Position numbers and translations under genes: made by a program
Notes under the pieces: model-generated
The model's input: the letters and a program-made list of their open reading frames with translations, nothing else
Told to the model about the DNA's origin: nothing
The model's database searches: none
Source: Sporothrix humicola
Taxonomy: Eukaryota > Ascomycota > Sordariomycetes > Ophiostomatales > Ophiostomataceae
Assembly: GCA_021396245.1 (NCBI GenBank)
Contig: WNYE01000044.1
Location: 62,001 to 126,000 of the forward strand
Direction: 5' to 3'
DNA: 64,000 nucleotides
In this document: positions 1 through 11,100 of the stretch, piece after piece
How the letters are laid out: each line of letters begins with the position of its first letter
How positions within the stretch are numbered: position 1 is the stretch's first letter

Positions 1-2079
1 GAGAGGGTCTGCGCACAACTGCGTGACGCAGTGTAAGTGACAGACTGGAGTGCAGTCGCTCATCTCGTTTTTTCTTCCTTTTTTTCTTGACTTTTCTTTT
101 GTGTCTCGCCCGGCACTGTCCGCGCCTATTCTCTTCTCGGCGTCCACTGCCTTGTCACGCCTGTGCGTTCTTTTGTACGCTTCGTCCTTGTCATCCGCCA
201 TCCACTGGCTGTCAGTCGTCTGTGCTGTGACTTGGACTGTTTTCTCTCTTGTGTCTGCTTGCTCACCTTTTGTTTTTCCATGCATCTTGTCTCTTCTACT
301 TTCCTGTATCTCGTTCCCACTGTTTCCCCTGCCCTTCGTCCTCGTCTCCGGTCGTCTTTTCCCGTCCAGCCGTGGCCCCTGTGCTCCCGAGGTCTGTTCT
401 CTAGCCTCTCTTTTTGGCCTTGTGGGATCTCTCTGCTTGCTCCTCTTCCCAGCCATTCCTCTTTCTTCTTGTCTGTATCCTGCTCGATGTGGCCCGTCGA
501 TCCCTGACACGCGACATCGACACGGAGGTGTGCACTACCACCCCTAGAAGTCTAGGAGGAACGCAAGACCATAACTCCAAGCGAGCGTCCAAAGGCCAGA
601 GTCTAGAGTCCAGGGCATGAGCGTGCAGCGCCAAGCTTTGGTTGCCGGCTCCCGTCTGCGGGCTCCAAAAGCGAGGGCCTGCATGGCGATGCGACCGTAC
701 TCCGTATGGGCGTGGAAGGGGAAGGAAGTGCGAGATGCGAGTCGAAGTCGGCCGCCAGACCAGGTCGTCATTTGGCCAAGGGCAAATGTGGTATTGGGAA
801 ACGCAGGCCAGAAACAAAGCCCAAAAAAAGAGACAGATTATAACAGGATCGACGCGCCCGTTGTTCTTTCCTTAATCTCCTCTTGTCCTCCTCTCTCTTT
901 CCTTTTTTGTCGTTTTCTCATTTCCTGTCGTCTATTTTGGTTCTTTCCCTTTACGCCTCTTCCACGACTGTGTTTCTTTACGTCGCCCCATTTACGGATA
1001 CACGCATATATCTCGATTCTTTCCCCGTTGCGAGTCACCTTCCCTTCAACACTCTTGCCATTTCTTTCGATCTCTTCTCTGCTTCGCTCCTACACTTCAT
1101 CTCCTGCAGTGACATCACGACCGGTTCGTCTTTCGTCTTCAAAGCATCGCCATCCGCCACCTCACAACAACGGCTGTCACTCGACTATCCGCCGCACCAC
1201 AGACAGACGCCAGAGAATATCGCTCGTGAACAGCATCTTGTTCAATCTGTTCATCTTGCAGGCCCTTTACAGTTCTTCTACTGTCACATTTATTGTGATA
1301 TTCTCTTCTCTTTTTTCTTCATTTGTCTCTTTCCGCCTTTGTGCCTCGTGGCTGCCGTTTGTTCTTTCCCGACGTGGTGACCGGACCCCACCTCCCTGAA
1401 CAACAAGCTTTGTCCATCGTTCCTTCCCTTTTCGGCAATTTCTCATTGTTCACTGCACACAATGCCCTTGATGCCCTGAACAACAAACGGCACGTGGACA
1501 CACACAAAAATCTGAACAAACAGCGACAAAATACAGAAGGAGGGCCAAAAAATTAGAAGAAAGAAGTGGGGGGGATAAAGAGCAGAAAAAATAAACAAGA
1601 GAGGGGGACAAGGCAGGAACTGCCCCCAAAGGACATGAACAGCTGTTCACCGTCCTCTCTTCACCTTTTTCTTTCTTCGCTTCTCAAGGTCTGTCTCGTC
1701 ACGACACGCCCTCAACGCCGGCCGTTCACCTCTTTTGTTCACCCACTTCTTTACGCTCCTTTGCAGTTGTTCAATCCTTTCTCTTTTTCTATATAACCAT
1801 CGGTCTCTGCAGTGCCAAGGCTTCCTTGGTTGCTCTCTTTCTCGATTTTCGCTCTTTTCCCTCCAGTCATTTGTTTTCATTTCTCTCTCCATTTCCCCCA
1901 ATCACAACATCTCAACGCAAGCCCCTTCTTCGCGATATCAACTGTTTTGACACCGATCTTGACGATCCTGTCACCCACAAGCTACTTCAGCATTTTCCCA
2001 GCAATCTCGGTTCCGATTTGACACCGGCCTCACCCCTCATATTTGTTTTCATATTTTGCTTCATTTTCACACATCAACC
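1..2079 (+). promoter_or_regulatory. CT-rich promoter and leader upstream of the DUF7492 gene
   Basis: No convincing gene is visible. The + strand is strongly pyrimidine-rich (about 50-530, 850-1420 and 1640-2079). Because all stop codons contain purines, this composition leaves long empty frames, such as one at 617-1399, without protein-like content. A TACTCCGTA motif lies at 698-706 and a TATA-like element at 1790-1796. I infer promoter plus 5' leader of the gene starting at 2080; a non-coding transcript cannot be excluded. Confidence 0.5.
1790..1796 (+). promoter_or_regulatory. TATA-like element (TATATAA)
   Basis: TATATAA lies in a CT-rich tract 284 nt upstream of the ATG at 2080. It would imply a leader of roughly 200-250 nt. 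Assignment rests on motif and position only. Confidence 0.4.
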
Positions 2080-3504
2080 ATGAAGCAATCCGGCATCCAG
2101 AGCATCGGCCTCTCGGCCCTTGCCACTCTACTCACCCTCACAGCCCAGCCTGTCGCCGCCCACTCGTGGGTCGAGCAGCTCATGACCATCGCCTCCAACG
2201 GCACCATGACCGGCGCTCCTGGCTTCATTCGTGGCTACGTTTCGCGTGCCGCGGGAAACTTCAACGACGACATGGACAACTTCCTCATTCCTCCCAATGG
2301 CCGCTCGACTGGCGACGAGATCCTCAAGACCGACTCGCTCTGCCACCCCTCGCAGACTATCGGCAACTACAGCACCGAGTTCCCCATGCTGACCGTGACT
2401 CCTGGCGGTTACATTGCCCTTCGCTACCAGGAGAACGGCCACGTCACGCTTCCAACCACCAACCCCACCAAGCCTCTGAACCGCGGCACCGTCTACATCT
2501 ATGGTACGACGGAGCCTGCTGACAACGAGTTGTTCCTGGATGTCTTCCAGAAGTGGACGGCCGACGGTACTGGTGGCGACGGTCGTGGCCGCCTGCTTGC
2601 CACGCGCAACTTTGACGACGGCCAGTGCTACCAGATCAATGGAGACCCGATCTCTATTGCTCGCCAGGCTCAGTTCAAAAAGGTCGCCGAGAACCCGCAG
2701 GGCGCCGACCTGTGGTGCCAGAACGACATCCAGCTGCCGAGCGACCTTGTTGCCGGTTCCAAGTACACCCTGTACTGGATCTGGAACTGGCCCACGTTCA
2801 ACAAGGCCGGCTCGCCCACCGACATCCCATCGGGCGACTTCAACGTGACCCTGCTCCAGCACTACACCAGTTGCATGGATGTGTCCGTTGTTGCTGGTTC
2901 CGACGGCAGTAGCAAGGCTATCACTCACAACTTTGCCTCGACCTACACCAAGGGCCAGGACCTAAACAGTGCTGCTGTTCTTAGCCAGCTTGAAATTGGT
3001 GCTTTCCAGGTTGAGGTTCCCGGCGCCGATGCCAGCAGTGGAAACAGCACGGCCACCGCCCCGGTCGCTGCTGGTACTGCCGCGACCGCTACCACGGCCC
3101 ATACTGGCACAGCCGCGGCAAATGCCGGTGGCGAGCACACTGTTGTCGTTACCGTCACCGAGACGAAGCCTCCTGTCTACATCACGGTGACCGTTCCTGC
3201 TGGCGGCGAGCCCACAACGACCTCGACCAGCAAGTCCAAGCATAAGGCGGCAACCAGCACTACCTTCGAGACGGTGCTGAAGACTGTGACTCTTGATGCT
3301 TCTAGCCCTGTCAGCAAGCGCAGTAGCTCCAAGACTGCTACTTCTTCTCCTACTACCACCTCGTACCCGCCCTACACTCTGACGCAAGGCCAGGCCCCCA
3401 CCGTCCGGCCGTTCCTGTCGGCCTCGTCGAGCAGCAGCAGCGTTGGCGGCGGCAGTCGTAACGGCACTGCCACCACCCTGCTGCGGGTGCGCCGTCACTG
3501 GTAG
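2080..3504 (+). CDS. Secreted LPMO-like DUF7492 protein
   Basis: Single-exon gene for 474 residues. The ATG at 2080 sits in a good context (CAACC before ATG) and opens a signal peptide: a short polar start, a hydrophobic core at about 9-24, and a predicted cut after VAA. Cleavage leaves His28 at the mature N-terminus (HSWVEQL). The globular part (about 28-290) carries the blocks ENGHVTLP (His121), YVYGTTEP-like, NFDDGQCYQ, ADLWCQND and YTLYWIWNWP, which match the fungal DUF7492 family. The last about 170 residues are Ser/Thr/Ala-rich, with TVTVTET and ITVTVPA segments typical of O-glycosylated wall proteins; no clear GPI signal ends the chain. An N-terminal His is the hallmark of copper LPMOs, so a copper site is inferred; no activity is established. 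It converges on the cyclophilin gene. Confidence 0.85.
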   Translation: MKQSGIQSIGLSALATLLTLTAQPVAAHSWVEQLMTIASNGTMTGAPGFIRGYVSRAAGNFNDDMDNFLIPPNGRSTGDEILKTDSLCHPSQTIGNYSTEFPMLTVTPGGYIALRYQENGHVTLPTTNPTKPLNRGTVYIYGTTEPADNELFLDVFQKWTADGTGGDGRGRLLATRNFDDGQCYQINGDPISIARQAQFKKVAENPQGADLWCQNDIQLPSDLVAGSKYTLYWIWNWPTFNKAGSPTDIPSGDFNVTLLQHYTSCMDVSVVAGSDGSSKAITHNFASTYTKGQDLNSAAVLSQLEIGAFQVEVPGADASSGNSTATAPVAAGTAATATTAHTGTAAANAGGEHTVVVTVTETKPPVYITVTVPAGGEPTTTSTSKSKHKAATSTTFETVLKTVTLDASSPVSKRSSSKTATSSPTTTSYPPYTLTQGQAPTVRPFLSASSSSSSVGGGSRNGTATTLLRVRRHW

Positions 3505-4379
3505 GGAGAGTGAGGTGACCAAATAAAAAAAATGTACGACTAGATACCCCACCCCTTCAAGCATACCCGGAAAGGCATATCCCCCATAAGCATGTTATAG
3601 AATACCTATTTGTTCTTGTTTTTGTTTGTTCGATCTCTCTTTGTTTTCACCAATTTTAATTCCAACAACTATTTCACTTCTTCACAATCTCTTCACTTCT
3701 CATGTAAATATTTGACAATGTTTTCCTTTTTCTTTCATTCTTCTTTCTTGTTTGCGTTTTTCCTTTCCTCGCTCACTTTGTTTTCATCATCGGTGTACGG
3801 TCATGGTCAAGGTTCACTACTGTTCAACGGAAAGGTGCATCGGTCTGTCCGTCAGGGAAACGGTACAACGGAACAGACCACCGGTACAGGCATGGGCTCA
3901 AGGGGTTTCGAGGGTATTCAAAGGGATTCATTGCATGGCTCTATGGTTCATTCAACAGGCAACGAACGGTATGGGGGTGGCTATGATGGGATGGGGCAGT
4001 CTGCGTTGTTCTGGTAACAACAAGGCACGCACACGTTTGCATCTAGCGGTGGGGATGGTTTACAGTTTACATTATGGAACAATATCGATGTTTTCTTACG
4101 GAAGATTACAAAACAAATTCAAAAATATTCATCAACTCTTGACATCCACATAACTATCGTGACTTATTTACTCGTAGGGCCTTGACGGCAATGATGCCAT
4201 TTTTGGCTCTTTATTCTGTTAATCTAGGATATCTTTTGTCATATCAAGTGATACATCGTCAAATCTGTAGTCTAGAGACACGCTCAAGGCCATCTTTGCC
4301 CACGCCCCGTTCTAGTCGCCCCTTTTATGTTTTATTTTCGTAAGGAACAAAATAAGAAAGCAGCATCGAGGCGTCAGAT
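3505..4379. other. Convergent intergenic region
   Basis: 3' regions of the DUF7492 gene (+) and the cyclophilin gene (-). An AATAAA lies at 3522-3527, just after the first stop. The + strand at 3600-3800 is T-rich. No gene or RNA is recognised. Confidence 0.6.
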
Positions 4380-5305
4380 CTACGAGATCTGGCCGCACTC
4401 GGCAATCACGACGTCCAGGTCCGGCTTGTCCTGGCCGCGGGCGCCCGTGCGCACAGCCTCCATCTTGCGGACAACGTCCATGCCCTCAATGACCTTGCCA
4501 AAGACGACGTGCTTGTTGTCGAGGAAGGGCGTGGGCACGGTGGTGATGAAGAACTGCGAGCCGTTGGTGTTGCGGCCGGCGTTGGCCATGGACAGCAGGC
4601 CGGGGGTGTCGTGCTTGAGGGTAAAGTTCTCGTCGTCAAACTGGCGCTTGTTGCCGTAGATGCAGGTCGAGCCGGTGCCGTTTCCGTTGACAAAGTCGCC
4701 GCCCTGGCACATGAAGTTGGGGATCTAGACGCACAAAGCGAGCGGGCGTTAGCGAGTGAGCGAGATCCAAAAGGCACCTGCTGACAATCGAGCGAAGCGA
4801 GGCCCAAAAAAGAAAAAAGAAAAAAAAAAAAAAAAAAAACTTACGATACGGTGGAACTTAGAGCCCTTGTAGCCGCGGGGCTTTCCCTGGGCGTCCTTGT
4901 CTTCACCGGTGGCAAACTGGCGGAAGTTCTCGGCAGTCTTGGGGACGACGTCGCTGAAGAGCTCAAACTTGATGCGGTCGAGGGGCTCACCTGAGAGAGA
5001 TGTCAGTATGTCGGCGGACTGAGGTGATTGGGATCCCAAGTGGCGATGTTTTAGATCTCCATCAGATGGGACCCAAAATCATCGAGAACAAGGCATAGAC
5101 TCACCACCAATGGTTATGTCGAAGAAAACGCTGGTGTTCGCATCATGGTTAGCAATTGGTGCCCCCTTTTCATGTAAACATAAACATAAACAAAACTAGA
5201 GCCGAAATAGAGCAGAAAAAACAGAGCCGGCGTCGAAGCTCGACGATAGCTATTCGACAGCTTTCGAGGCTAGCGATCAGGTACGTACATCGGGTTTGCG
5301 GCCAT
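4380..5305 (-). CDS. cyp3: Peptidyl-prolyl cis-trans isomerase, cyclophilin H type
   Basis: Four exons join to 177 residues: 5305-5289, 5130-5105, 4990-4845 and 4724-4380. All introns are GT...AG. The product starts MAANPIVFFDITIGGEPLDR and contains the catalytic blocks KFHRIIPNFMCQGGDF, GLLSMANAG, NGSQFFIT and KHVVFGKV. The stretch GDFVNGNGTGSTCIYG and the ending VVIAECGQIS fit cyclophilin H (human PPIH) better than cyclophilin A. Cyclophilin H binds the U4/U6 snRNP and helps spliceosome assembly. The residue matching Trp121 of human CypA, central to cyclosporin binding, is Phe here (PFLDNKHVVFG), as I recall from other fungal H-type proteins. Exon 2 is only 26 nt. Intron 3 has a long T tract directly after its donor. 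The family is certain; the subtype is likely. Confidence 0.9.
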
Positions 5306-5560
5306 CTTGACGGTTGTAGAGTGTGGATTTGATGATTTATTACGTGGTTGTGCTTTCGAGAGTGAAAAGAATGTTGTCAAAGTCAGAAATGGTGTTTGGT
5401 GTTTCGAGATCAAGATGTTCTATTTTGGGAGGGGGTCTCGAAAGTTAGAAGTAGATTTGCGGGGAAGCTCTTTAACGGGGGTCCAGGCCAAGATACCCAC
5501 TGACTCGCAGCGCATTCACTGACGAGGTGTGACGGCACTTTCTTTCGGCCAATGGTGCTT

Positions 5561-5570
5561 GTCACGTGAT
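5561..5570. promoter_or_regulatory. Cbf1-type CACGTG box
   Basis: GTCACGTGAT fits RTCACRTG, the bHLH (Cbf1/Cpf1, CDEI-like) site. It lies about 260 nt upstream of the cyclophilin start. Function is inferred from the motif. Confidence 0.4.
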
Positions 5571-5816
5571 TAAATATGTGCGCGGTCTCACTCGATCTGG
5601 TGTCAGCAATGTCTCGCCTATCAACATTGTGCACTCGCGGACTCACAGATTGTCGGCTGGCTGCGAAGGAGCGACGCACGAAACAAGACCTGACCTCAAG
5701 TTTCTCTAAATGTGACCTGTTTCAGCAGTATCGGATTTCTCCGTGTCTTTCACAATTCTCATGACAGTCTGCTGTTGGAAGCATTTGGCCAAAGTTCGCA
5801 TTGCTGGACCGAGATA

Positions 5817-5826
5817 GCCACGTGAC
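5817..5826. promoter_or_regulatory. Second CACGTG box
   Basis: GCCACGTGAC reads GTCACGTGGC on the minus strand. It is about 250 nt beyond the first box; the pair suggests a bHLH-responsive promoter. Confidence 0.35.
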
Positions 5827-6100
5827 TGTACCTAGCCAATTTTGTAACGGCAGGAACAAAGAACGGCCTAACATCCGCCACCAACCGTACGACTAACGAC
5901 AATCAGACGTTACCCAGGGAGAAAACTGCCATATTAACACGTCTGTTGGCAGATGGCTACAACTGTCACCTGTCGCGACATGATGTTAGCACCTTTTTTG
6001 AAAGATCGCCTTCAAAAACTCAGCTTTTGGTCAGGCTGACAACCAATAACGGAGTAACAAAGAAGCCAGGGAAAATTGAATAAAATTAACACGAAAAATA

Positions 6101-9100
6101 CGACCGTCAAGTGAGGCTGGGAATACTTCTTTGGCGTTGACAAGGGCCTGGGCAAAAAAAAAAGTCGGTGGAGATCGTACGGACTTTTCGTTTGTATCCT
6201 GTCGTCTTACTCGTGCATCATTTTGCTTTGCGGATTCTCGCTTTTTACGAGGCGAAAGGACCCCTCTCGGCCTTCCTTCTCGTCGCTATTATGTACTACG
6301 ACCTTCTGGTCTCTAGTTGCTCTTTCCTTGTTGCTGTCGGGCCGCATTCTCCCCTGCCTTCCTTCCTTGCATCTGGCACCGGGCACCTACAAAGAAACGC
6401 AAGCACTTGCCAAGTTGGGCCGTGAGAAAGGTGTGGTGGGTCTCTGCTTCCTTCTGTGATTTTTTTCCCTTCTTTCCTCTCTTTTTCTTTTCTCCTCGCC
6501 CGTTTTTGACGGCTACTAGCTTGGCATTATGAGAGGCTGGAAAAGCGGAAAGCGGGGAAAGTACGAGTCTACCGTTAAGAGCACGATACCTCAGTAGAGA
6601 GCATGCAGACCGGCCGGCAGGGCAAGAGCAAGTGGCACGGGTGGAATGACCGCCTCATGCAGTTTTTGTGCGGAGAAGAAGAGAGGAGAAGCAAGAGCTT
6701 CAATTCGAGTGGCATGCTCTTTCGGGCAATTCTTGTGATTATGCTATCCAACGCACCAGGAGCTGTCGAGCTCTGTTGCCCTCTTTCCAACATGCTGTTT
6801 ATCGACTGCATAGTCGCATCGCCTCTCAGTGCCCGAGACTGGCGTGGCCTTTTTACAGCGGATCCGTAGCATCCGGGGCTCACAAAACATGCACTTTGAC
6901 CAAAGCCTCGAGGAGTTCACGACGACAGGCACTTGTTTCTGACGAAAAACTCGTGTCTGGGCAAGTTGAGTACGTGTCAACGATCCAGGCGTGCTAAAAC
7001 ACTGGAAGGGCGAAATCCGAGGCGGCTGTGCTGGGGGGATGACGACAGTCGGCCGTCAGACGCGCATTCACGAGAGAAGTCGAGATAAAAGGCTTCAAGC
7101 TCCATTTCAATTCATAACAAAATAGCACGTGTTTGCGATGCTTCGGTCGGTCGATGAGCCGACAGACAAGCGTCGACAAGCGTGATTTGTTTGCCCGGTC
7201 GCTCACCGATCTTACAGCGCCGGCGAGCGGATGAACACAAACGGCGGCCTTTCTCACAGTGGAGGATCTGCTTTGTTCTTCCCACTACTACTTATGCAGA
7301 ACCCTGGCGAGCCTGACGAGCGACGAAGCTGGCTTTCTCGGAAGGCGGGAAACCCGGGGACGACCAGGAAGATGAACAGAACGGCAATGGCGGATTGACT
7401 GTAAAAAGTGCGCTGTGGAGTGCATCCATGACGCTGGATTCCACATTCTTTTTTATCTTTCCACTTGCAAGGCCGGTGGGAATTGAGTTGAGCCGGCCAG
7501 AACACCGATCGATAAAGTCGTCGGCGTCATGCAAGTTTAAACTCAAGTGACAGCGTCTTTTTAGCACCTGAAGAAAGGCTGCCAGGCTGTCGAGACCGTC
7601 TGCTCGGAGTATTTAATAGGCCGCAGAAGAGGCAGGAAAAGAGGAACGAAGAGGGCCACCCCCACAGGAAAAGGCAGAAAACGCAAGAGATCGGCGTTCT
7701 GGGGGGTGGATAAGTCGAAAGACAGAGTGCAGATCAAGGCGCAAAAAAGGCCAATGCGAGAAAGTAAAAGGCAAAACGGTAAAAGAAAGACGAAAAAAAC
7801 GGAAGCGAGGAGACTGGGAAAGGAGAAATGGGAAAGATCAGAAAGATTATCAACGATAATTAGTGGCTTAAACTTAAACAGATGTGACGAGAGGATGGGC
7901 GCGCATGGCCGGCACTCGCGTCCAGCCAGATGTGATTGTGCAAGTTTGGGGGTTTAAGCTGCATCGGCCAGTTTTTGTAGCCGCAGAACTGTGTTTCGAC
8001 ATGATGTGATTCCAAGGATTCAGATATTCTAAGATTCAGATATTCAACAGCTTCGTCACTTGGAGACTTCTCGTGCGCCGGTTGCCAAGGCCGGGAACGA
8101 TCCGGGCGACGTGTTTCTGTTGATTTCGCCATTGTTTTGTTTGGGTCTGTGCTTGTTTGGTGATTGTGGTGATCTTTGTTCATTTTTATTTAATATTAAG
8201 ATTTTTTTTTTTCCAGAACAAAGAAAAGGAAGTAAAATAAAAATAAATTAAAATAAATATTCAAAAGAACCACAGTGAATCCACCCACGCCAGATCACGA
8301 CATACTCACCGTAGGCCACATGGAAACAGACCCAAAACAAAGAGTATCATGGCCGCATCGTGACAGGCCGCATCGCTTCCTCATGAATGGCCATAATAAC
8401 AGGTCAACAAGGCCAGCATGACCGCCCGGACGTGACACCGGAGGTTCATCTATTTACTTTACCACCTTATTTTTCATTCCTTAAATTCAAATTCAAAGCT
8501 TGAACTGTGTTAGCAGTGTGAGCCTTGTGGCCCTCGAGGATGTTCCACGTATGCACACGAGATACGCAGGAAAAGGGACGGAACGGGAAGGGAAGATGGC
8601 TGTTGAAAGGAGTTGAGGTGTGTGAAGGCGCTTCTCTTGGCGTCGAAGCGAGGCGCCAAGGCGAGCAGTGTGTACTTTGTGAAGTAGACTGAATGCAAAA
8701 AGAAGGGGCAGCTGCTGTGAGCTGCTGTTGTGAGACGGAGAGCCATGTTAGCTGCAGTTTTGGTTCACATTCTGGGTTTTGCTTTGGGGGACATGAGAAG
8801 TCTTGAAATGTCTCCTGAGAAGGATGTCTTTTGATGTCTCTTGATGTCTCTTTGAGTCCCCTGTTCCATTGCGCCATCGCCGCTCATTTGATTCTCAAGA
8901 TGCCTGCACTTGTGTTTTCGTGCATCTTTTGCGCCTTGTGCATCCTGTGCTCCTCGACTGTTCAGACCGCGAGACAGTGAGAGACAGATGAGAGACAGTC
9001 CGCTGCAGACTGTTGCGGCACACGTGTGCGACAAATACGACGTAATTACAACGTACCGAGGGCAGGGAGAGTCTACTGAGTAGAGCTGTCGTAAAGAAAT

Positions 9101-11100
9101 GGAAATGGCCTCCAAAATATGAGGGCATTAATGATATTGTCCATTTCATACTTGCCTGCTTTCTCACCAACACTCGTCTGCATCACATTAGCCGCCCGAA
9201 TTGAGGATCGACGCCACGTAAAGGGAAATCAATGATTGCCCAATCTTGTTTTCAGTTTCCTGTGCGAGTTTCCCTCTTTCTTTTCTCGCCCTTTTTATCC
9301 CCTGCAAGATCGCATTGATTGTCTTTTCCTAGGTTAAATGGGAGGGAGGCGAGGCTGAGCCTTTGCAATGGACAGAAGCTGGACTCCTTCTGGTCTTTCT
9401 GGCTCTGAACAACTTGAACGAGGCCCGGAGCTTTCTTCCTCTCAAAAGATCGTGCCGTCCCAGATATACCCTTGTCGTCTTGCTCGTCGTTTTGTCGTGT
9501 CGCTTCCCTTCCACGCCTCCACCCTCTGGTCCTTACCGCCTGGTTGAGATACAGGACCTTGTCCAGTCCACGTCCATACCCCTGCCCCCAGCCCTTTGAG
9601 AAGATCCGTGCTCTGCTCCCTGAGACCTGATACCTGCGACTTGCGTTGCGTCTTTGCTGTAACAAATCCTGAAATCTGCATCTCACTGGAGAATTATTAC
9701 GAAGCCAGGGCGCATGGAGGAGAGTATGAGAGAATTGAGGCGGAGCAACGCTCACACAATGCGCACTCAATACGCACACATATTGTCTTTTGAGCCTTTT
9801 CTGCCCGCAAACGGAGAATCTGGAGAGTTCTCGAGCATTTGTACGGTACTCAGTACCCGCCCATAGTAACCCCCCTTGCGATGTTCCCTTGCCCATCCCG
9901 CGATGAACGATGATTGCAGCGTTCTCTTTCATGGCTGCCCTCTTCTCTCTTGCTATTGGTGGCCAGCTCAGCGCCCCATGCACGGCGTCGTGATTCCTCA
10001 TCACACTCGCATTGGAGTAGAAAATTGTTCCCAAGTGGGAGAGAAAAGAGCCAAAAGCAGAAAAAAGAGAAAAGACAAGCAGACAAACAGACAGCCAAAG
10101 ACTGATTGCATTGTGATGTTGATTGCTTTTGCTCGCAGCCGCGATGCAGCCACATCGGTAATCGTTCCGTTGTGAACCGTTCGAGCGGACTGTCCAGATA
10201 AGCTTCCTCTTTGAGAGACATTTGGCCGCCAAAGAAAAGGAAGAAAAAAGCAATTTAATCAAAAAGAGACAAGTAATAAGGGGGACTCACTCAAGTCAAT
10301 ACGCCATTTTGATAGTGGCACAAATATCTTTCGATTTTGTCGTTGCAGCCGTTCTCAGTAATTCGTAGATTAACAAACTTCCGCCAACCGATACGTATCT
10401 TACCTGCAAGCACTAAAAGCAACGTTCTGGACCGTCTGTCCCTTCTCCGCAGAGATAGAGTTGCGCTGGCTGCTCATCTTTCTTGTCGGTGCCGACATCT
10501 GTATCCGTTGGTTTTTGCTTGTCTTCTCCGCCCGCACAATATTGCTGCGTTGCTTTTATCCCAATGCAGCTCAGAGACTGAGAGAACTGGGACTCTGAGA
10601 CACTGGGATGCCGAGAACAGAGGCCAGAGATTAGAGAAAGCGACACAGAGACACAAGATACAAACGCCTCCAACGCCAAAAGCCAAGCCCAAACAGCCAC
10701 AAAGCCACGCGCCCACCTGGCCACCAGGTCCTTTGAGGGCCAAAGACGAGACGCCTCCCACCATAAATCAATTCGGCGTAAGCGATTGCCTCTAAACCGG
10801 CCTTGGCTTGGCCACCATGGCCATTGGACGGGCCATTTGACTCGCAAAACACGCTCTCTTTGCCTGCGACCACGAGCTAGTCGTTCGTCAGTTGGGTGGC
10901 TAAGACCAGCTCAGTTGTCTTGTGTAGTCTTGGACTCTTGGTGGCCGTCTTGGAAGCGTGTGTCTAAGCCTTTTGAAAATTATTATGAAAAGAGGAGAAA
11001 CGGTGCTGAGGGGGGAAAAAGAAATAAAGTCGTGAAAGACATCGCGATGTCGACAGGCCGAAAAGAGTGACGAGAGAAAAAGTGACAAAAGCGACAGGAG
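6101..11100. other. Gene-poor intergenic block
   Basis: About 5 kb without a recognisable gene. Composition is mixed, with scattered A-rich tracts (for example 8205-8262). The only long open frame is on the minus strand at 9252-10262. It opens at a TTG; its first ATG is near codon 88, and it resembles no family I know (see findings). A 10-bp tandem repeat lies at 8823-8852. No tRNA, rRNA or transposon terminus was recognised. Confidence 0.5.
8823..8852 (+). repeat. 10-bp tandem repeat, 3 copies
   Basis: Unit GATGTCTCTT; the first copy reads GATGTCTTTT. Confidence 0.8.

Larger units (their letters stand above)
5306..6100 (-). promoter_or_regulatory. Cyclophilin promoter region
   Basis: Upstream of the minus-strand start at 5305. 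It contains two CACGTG boxes (5561-5570 and 5817-5826) and CCAAT sequences near 5549 and 5836. No coding sequence is seen. Confidence 0.45.

Noticed and set aside
617..1399. 260-codon + strand frame in the left leader
   Set aside because: CT-rich DNA lacks stop codons; the translation is low-complexity Ser/Phe/Pro without domains.
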